A stretch of DNA of 64,000 nt, from contig OX467090.1 in assembly GCA_950106755.1 (NCBI GenBank), forward strand, positions 8,742,001 to 8,806,000, given 5' to 3'. Under the pieces are notes generated by a model. That model saw only the letters and a program-made list of their open reading frames with translations. It had not been told where the DNA came from and ran no database searches. Position 1 is the stretch's first letter; every line of letters starts with the position of its first letter. Shown here in pieces: positions 59,088 to 64,000 of the stretch. Both the position numbers and the translations under genes were made by a program. The DNA comes from Climacium dendroides. Lineage: Eukaryota; Streptophyta; Bryopsida; Hypnales; Climaciaceae.

Positions 59088-59531
59088 CTACATACATACA
59101 AACAATAAACAGAAAATAAAATTACATGAGTTCATTCTTGCAAGATTGCCCTTCACGAATTCAAGATCACCCTTCACGGAAGCAGCACCGCCGTTCATGG
59201 ATTCGAGATCATCCTTCACGAAAGCAGCACCGCCATTCACGGATTCGAGATCACCCTTCACTAAAGCAACATCTATCTTAATGGAAGCAACATCTACCTT
59301 AACAGCAGCAACATCCTCTTTCACTGCCGCAACCTCATTTGTAAGCTCCTTTACAAAGTCTTGAAAATCCTTCTTAAACTCCTTCATGCTATAAAATTCT
59401 TGAAGCAATTTTTCTTCAAGATGCTGCACCTTCATATCTACTTGCGCGACTTTTTGCTGAGTCTTCAACGACACCTCCACAGACACTGTCGCTGCCACTA
59501 ATGCGGTCAAACTTAACATACCCTTTGACAT
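59088..59531 (-). CDS. Possible coiled-coil protein with heptad repeats
   Basis: 147 codons from ATG 59531. After a hydrophobic head (MSKGMLSLTALVAATVSVEV) comes a long predicted coiled coil (QVDMKVQHLEEKLLQEF) and then heptad repeats of the type VAAVKED-VAAVKVD-VASIKID, changing to 33-bp-related repeats of VKGDLESVNGGAA. Upstream on the same strand, ATG 59822 begins MVALPKQRNEHWM...FPEK with a strong donor GAGAAG|GTATGT, so the real gene could have earlier exons. I do not recognise a family. The repeats could also be a minisatellite that happens to be open. The last 14 residues look non-coding. Confidence 0.35.
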   Translation of the reverse strand: MSKGMLSLTALVAATVSVEVSLKTQQKVAQVDMKVQHLEEKLLQEFYSMKEFKKDFQDFVKELTNEVAAVKEDVAAVKVDVASIKIDVALVKGDLESVNGGAAFVKDDLESMNGGAASVKGDLEFVKGNLARMNSCNFIFCLLFVCM

Positions 59532-60177
59532 CGACTTGCCTTCCTTGAACTAAAGGCCCAACTGTCCTAAAACTGCTCAGAATGAGCTCCTAAAAGACGC
59601 AAACCGCCGCACAACATCAAAATTCTCTGGCAATTCAAACCCGCCAATGAAGTTTCGTGACAATCTTTGCGCCATCATAAGAAACTTTGGAAAACTACGA
59701 CTACAACAAACAGTTCCACACACTTTGATACATACTTTCATAACAAAAATAGAACATACCTTCTCTGGAAATTTGCAGCCCGTCATCCAATGTTCATTCC
59801 TTTGTTTAGGCAAAGCAACCATTAGAAACCCTAATCATTCTAAACACATTTTGTAAACATGCTTACATTCTAATTTATCATTGGATTGTAATGGTGTCTT
59901 CAGCAATTGGACATATGAAGATGCATCTTCCTTGTACCTACATACCATCAGAATAATGGTCTTGCAACTTTTCATACAACAATCATAACCTAAAATGCAC
60001 CTTCAACTCTAGTGTAACAAACATAAAATAGTCACCGAGGAAGCAAAAAGAATTACCTAACAAACAAAACGCCAAAAGATATGTACACCAAAGTATATAA
60101 CCACCAAAGCTGTCAACACGTACGGCACAAGTATGTCACCGCCAAAGTTGCTCCCAGCACTACTACGATCGCGAGAC
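59532..60177 (-). other. Upstream region of the coiled-coil frame
   Basis: Contains possible 5' exons on the minus strand (59822-59760 ending in a good donor; MAQRLSRNFIGGFELPENFD near 59670-59600 followed by a stop). The structure could not be settled. Confidence 0.3.
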
Positions 60178-60510
60178 ACAAATGAACCATATAAGCAAGA
60201 TGGTGCTACTCCCAACACTGCGATGATCGCGAACGATATAAGCAAGCTGGTGCTCCCATGCGACGATCGCGACACTGCAACAATCGCGAACGATATAAGC
60301 AAGCCGGTGTTGCTCCCATGCGACAATCACAACACTACGACAACCGCGAACGATATAAGCAAGCTGGTGTTGCTTCTATGCAACGATCGCGACACTGCGA
60401 CAACCGCGAATGATATAAGCAAGTTGGTGCTGCTCCTATGCAACGATTGTGACACTGCGACAATCGCGAATGATATAAGCAAGTTGGTGCTGATGCGACG
60501 ATCGCAGAGA
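60178..60510. repeat. 60-bp minisatellite, at least five copies
   Basis: The phrase GCGAA(C/T)GATATAAGCAAG begins at 60229, 60286, 60346, 60406 and 60466 (periods 57, 60, 60, 60), with CGATCGCGACACTGCGACAA between. Because the period is a multiple of three, long open frames appear on both strands (60133-60519 plus; 60057-60634 minus); I do not accept them as genes. Confidence 0.9.
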
Positions 60511-60639
60511 CACAAATGAACGTAAACAAGGTGCGAGCTTGTGAAGTGGGAAGATGCACTGGAATGGGTGGGGGAGAGAGGAAGATGGCGACTAGTGGAG
60601 TGCCACCTGGCCACTTCTTCCATCTAGTCACCACGATTA

Positions 60640-63600
60640 ATGTGCCCTGTGACCGTGAGTCCTATGACCGTGTGTCCAAAAGATATATTTTTTAATTCTA
60701 AAATGAAAAAAATAGCTCAAAAATCCATAATTTTTTTTATCGTGAGTTAATTTGTTACAAAACAAAGCCTATGCACCCCTCCAAGTCTTTTTTTGGGACT
60801 AGTGTTCCCCCTATTGTCTTCACTACAAAGACCAATACGAAGCTAGAGAGGTCTGATTTCTGACAGCCTGGCGAAATTTCGTCAAAAAAAAGCCCTACAC
60901 TAAGCACTATCTGACAATATAATAATACAACTAGGAGACGTACGGTCCAAAAGATCTCAACATATCATACAAATGAACAAACAAATATCATAACTAGTGT
61001 GGTGCTTTATACCATTGTCATAGTCAAAATAAATAAATAAAAGTAATTTTCAAAAAATTTAATTCAAAAATAACTTTAAAATTCAACAATTTTCTCACCT
61101 TGAATCAAAAGGCCATGTAACAAAGCTTGTGTACCTTGCGTCACTGAGGGCTTTTGGGCGGTACAAAGAACATGACTAATTGATGCATGATCCAAGAGAT
61201 CTCAACATAACAAATAAAAACAAACAAACAACGTAATTTAAGTTATGGATGGCTTTACTAAGTTTTTAATGAGTCCCTATGCTAGAGTAGAATACTCCAT
61301 GTTTTTCTCAATTTTATAGTTTTTAGTGGAATGAGTGGAATGACAAATCTAGTTACATCCCAAATATGGATGAAATATATAAAATTTGAATGAAATACAT
61401 AAGATTTCAAAAGTGTATACATTTATTCAAATATTGAAAGAACATTTATACAATTTCTTTTGCTATTCAGCTATTGCATCTTGCATTAAATTTATATGAG
61501 AATGTTTGGAAAAATATTTGGACACCTGATTCATGTAAATTGTAAGATACTAGTGCTCAAAGGAAAAAAAAATTATTTTTTGTACTTCTTTTTATTAGGT
61601 TTTCAAACTTTAAATCTTGTTAGCTTAAATTTTTTGTACTATAGAGTTTTGAAGTCCAAATCTTTATGGTAGGAAATTGAATTGAGACTCTTAAAGAAAA
61701 TTTTAATTTTTTAAAAATTATTTTCATTCTTAAAAAATTTGTTAAATAGAGGTAGATACAAAATAAAATAGAAAATTAAATTGTTAATAGTTCTAGTTCA
61801 ATATGGAATTGAAACATGTCAATCTTGACAATGAGATTTTTGTAACAAATAATTTACACCTCATGAATTTTTTTTTAAATATTTAAAATTAAATTTAAAA
61901 ATCAGCCCTATACATTATTTTTTGAAAAGGATGCCTTATTTGCCTTAGAATCAAGACTCTTCATGACTTCACATCATTAATTGAAACAATATGAATTTAA
62001 GACATGTAAACATGAAGATACTCTATGAGAAAAACAATCATTATTTTTTTTTGCTCTAAATTTTTGCATTTCTTCTACTCCTAAACTTAAGCATTTTATG
62101 AATGGGAGTTTGTAACAGGTACTAGGATCATGCCATCTATAGAGTTCCCTTTTCTTTTAGCCAAAAAAATCAACTAAGAAATGTTAAGTTGGTTTGCCAA
62201 AAATCTTAAGAATCCATTTATAAAAATACCAATGTTATTTAATCCTTAGCCATCAAAAAAATTTGATGGCCCAATGAAGGATTTGCTACTATGACATTTG
62301 AAGGGATGAAAGTTGTAGACATCATCTTTATATAGAAATCAATTGTCCACCATGAATCCTCAAAGGATATGGGATAATTTGAAAAGCTTGATTGCTCATT
62401 GTCAAAATGTAAAAATTATGTTTGATGTAGAATTTCAAACCTCATTTAGTCATAGTAGGATAACTTTTTTTCAAAAAACTTTAAATTTAAAAAGTTGGTA
62501 AATCAATCTAAATTTCATCTTAAAAAATTTGTCTGAGATTTTCAGCTACCAATCAAAATTTATAGACAAAACTTTGAGAGGATGTTTGAAAATGTCAAAA
62601 AAAATGTTCCTTCCAATCCCTTTTTGAAATTATCCATAACTTTAGATTTGAGATGAAAAATCTCAAAATGATTTTTGGATATGAAATTTAACTTGATTTC
62701 TCATCTTTTTCAAGTTCAACTATTTTTGAAAAAAGTCATTGGCTATGCCTAAATGAGGTTTGAAATTCTCCTTCAAACACAATTCTAACTTTTGATTTAA
62801 CTATAAGTGGTTCAAGAGCTCCTTCTATTTCTAATTTATATGTTCCACATGGATTGTTTCACCTCCTACCACCCCATATCCATCCATTAAGATAGGTTGT
62901 TTCTTTGATTTGTTTGATATGTGAGATCTCAAAGTCCATGCATCTCCCAATCACACGCTTGGTATTATCAAAAAGCTCTGAGCAAGGAGGGGTGTGCAAG
63001 CATTATTTTATGGTATTTGGACCTACAGTGTGAAAGTTATTGAATTTCAATGTTTTTATAAAGAAAAAAATTAGAAATTAGTTATTCTTTTGATTGTGGC
63101 AACAATACAAGGCACACTAGTTTTTACAAAGATCCTGTTATTACAATTGAAAATACAAACTATGAATGACTTCGGAAGAAAAGAAAATATTTCAATTGTT
63201 GAATTTGATTTTTTTTTCAATGGTTTGGATGATTTGATTATTTTTTTAGGTTTATTTAAAAATTAAGAAGCTTGTTTATCTATTGATATGGTTAGTGTGT
63301 ATTTGTGACCCCACCAACTCAATTGAAATATGTTAAAATTTTTGACACATTCTGACATGTGTCCTCTTAGCTACTCATGTGGGTACAAAATATACTACAC
63401 TATTTCAAGCCCTGGATAATATAGTATGGAATATTTTATAGCATTTTGTTCAAAAGAGGGCAATCCTTCTCACTACTACTGAATGTTATGTGCAACATCT
63501 GAACCAACAACATCTTGTATAAGTTAATAAGAAAACATAGTATTTTTCTCTATGTTGAAAGAATTGGATTTTAATTTCAACAAAACTTCCAAATACTAGG

Positions 63601-64000
63601 TGAAAATTTGTGAAGATGTAAACGCGACCATCCAATGCATTTGGATGTGAATGTGACAACAGCTCATGATATTGTGCATTTGATATAATAGATGTGTTTG
63701 AAAGTACAAAAATGTTTTACAAATAAAATGGATGAAAAAATTTGAAATCAATGAAAGCTTGTTCAATTTAATGAATATTTGCTAAATGGGTGGAACATGG
63801 ATGAAAAATTTTAAGTTCTGAAATAAATAAATTGTATTGTTGAAAATTTGGCTACCTTAACAATAATTAATTTCATTGATTACATATTGAAACCCATATT
63901 GTTCATAATAGTTTGTGAATTTTAGATAGAAAATTCCAATTTTTCATTTTATGAAATAAGTATTAAAATTCTTCCCTAGTTTATGGTTGGTTAATGTTTT
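60640..64000. other. AT-rich spacer, no gene seen
   Basis: No coding signal on either strand. Near 63018-63050 one end related to the MITE at 7410-7523 occurs (TTTGGACCTACAGTGTGAAAG). A diverged TTGTAAGATACTAGTG phrase near 61540 resembles old repeats near 7770 and 39180. Confidence 0.5.

Noticed and set aside
60133..60634. Open frames on both strands, and a CRISPR-like pattern of evenly spaced repeats
   Set aside because: A 60-bp minisatellite explains both. The whole unit is conserved, so there are no unique spacers, and the genome is eukaryotic.

Overview
The window is nuclear DNA from a plant. It is AT-rich and loaded with transposons, with spliceosomal introns throughout, and three intact multi-exon plant genes stand out as islands of higher GC and codon structure: a cytosolic-type ascorbate peroxidase (minus strand, 2737-5181, 10 coding exons, 254 aa), the UFM1 E3 ligase UFL1 (plus strand, 13638-20824, 20 coding exons, 829 aa) and a trihelix transcription factor of the GT-3 type (plus strand, 42810-44564, 3 coding exons, 312 aa). 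I rebuilt the exons by hand from splice signals, reading-frame phase and recalled family sequences. The protein sequences and the mixture of repeats suggest a non-seed land plant, most likely a bryophyte, but that is only an impression. No rRNA, tRNA or CRISPR array was seen.

Layout. 1-2.4 kb: AT-rich DNA with the first of three copies of an ~0.86 kb repeat family. 2.4-6.9 kb: ascorbate peroxidase with UTRs. 7-13.2 kb: AT-rich spacer with small repeats, a microsatellite, a SINE-like B box and repeat copy 2. 13.2-20.9 kb: UFL1. 22.8-30.6 kb: a decayed replication-protein-A-like gene on the minus strand, split by a 5.1 kb CACTA transposon (24211-29331). That transposon has long inverted arms full of GAA/CTT repeats, a decayed Helitron Rep N-terminal fragment and a nested hAT-type MITE. 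32.3-35 kb: an orphan ORF with one stop, a 24-bp minisatellite and a Clot-like thioredoxin exon remnant. 35.7-39.0 kb: a near-perfect palindrome made of two inverted copies of a truncated Harbinger element. 41-41.85 kb: repeat copy 3. 42.2-44.6 kb: the GT-3 trihelix gene. 47.3-57.3 kb: a dead Copia retrotransposon with matching 229-bp LTRs and an AATAC target duplication, carrying nested insertions including a TTAA-flanked piggyBac-like element. 58.2-60.6 kb: two MITEs, a possible coiled-coil gene and a 60-bp minisatellite. 60.7-64 kb: AT-rich DNA with no gene seen.

The three genes are not a functional cluster: they work in hydrogen peroxide removal, UFMylation and transcription. The most interesting observations concern how elements shape introns and arms. 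The second intron of the trihelix gene is bounded by GC-AG and sits between two copies of a 14-bp direct repeat, and its interior is related to UFL1 intron 9, which suggests a mobile intron-forming sequence. The Harbinger palindrome would transcribe into a long hairpin RNA. The piggyBac-like element would be unusual for a land plant.
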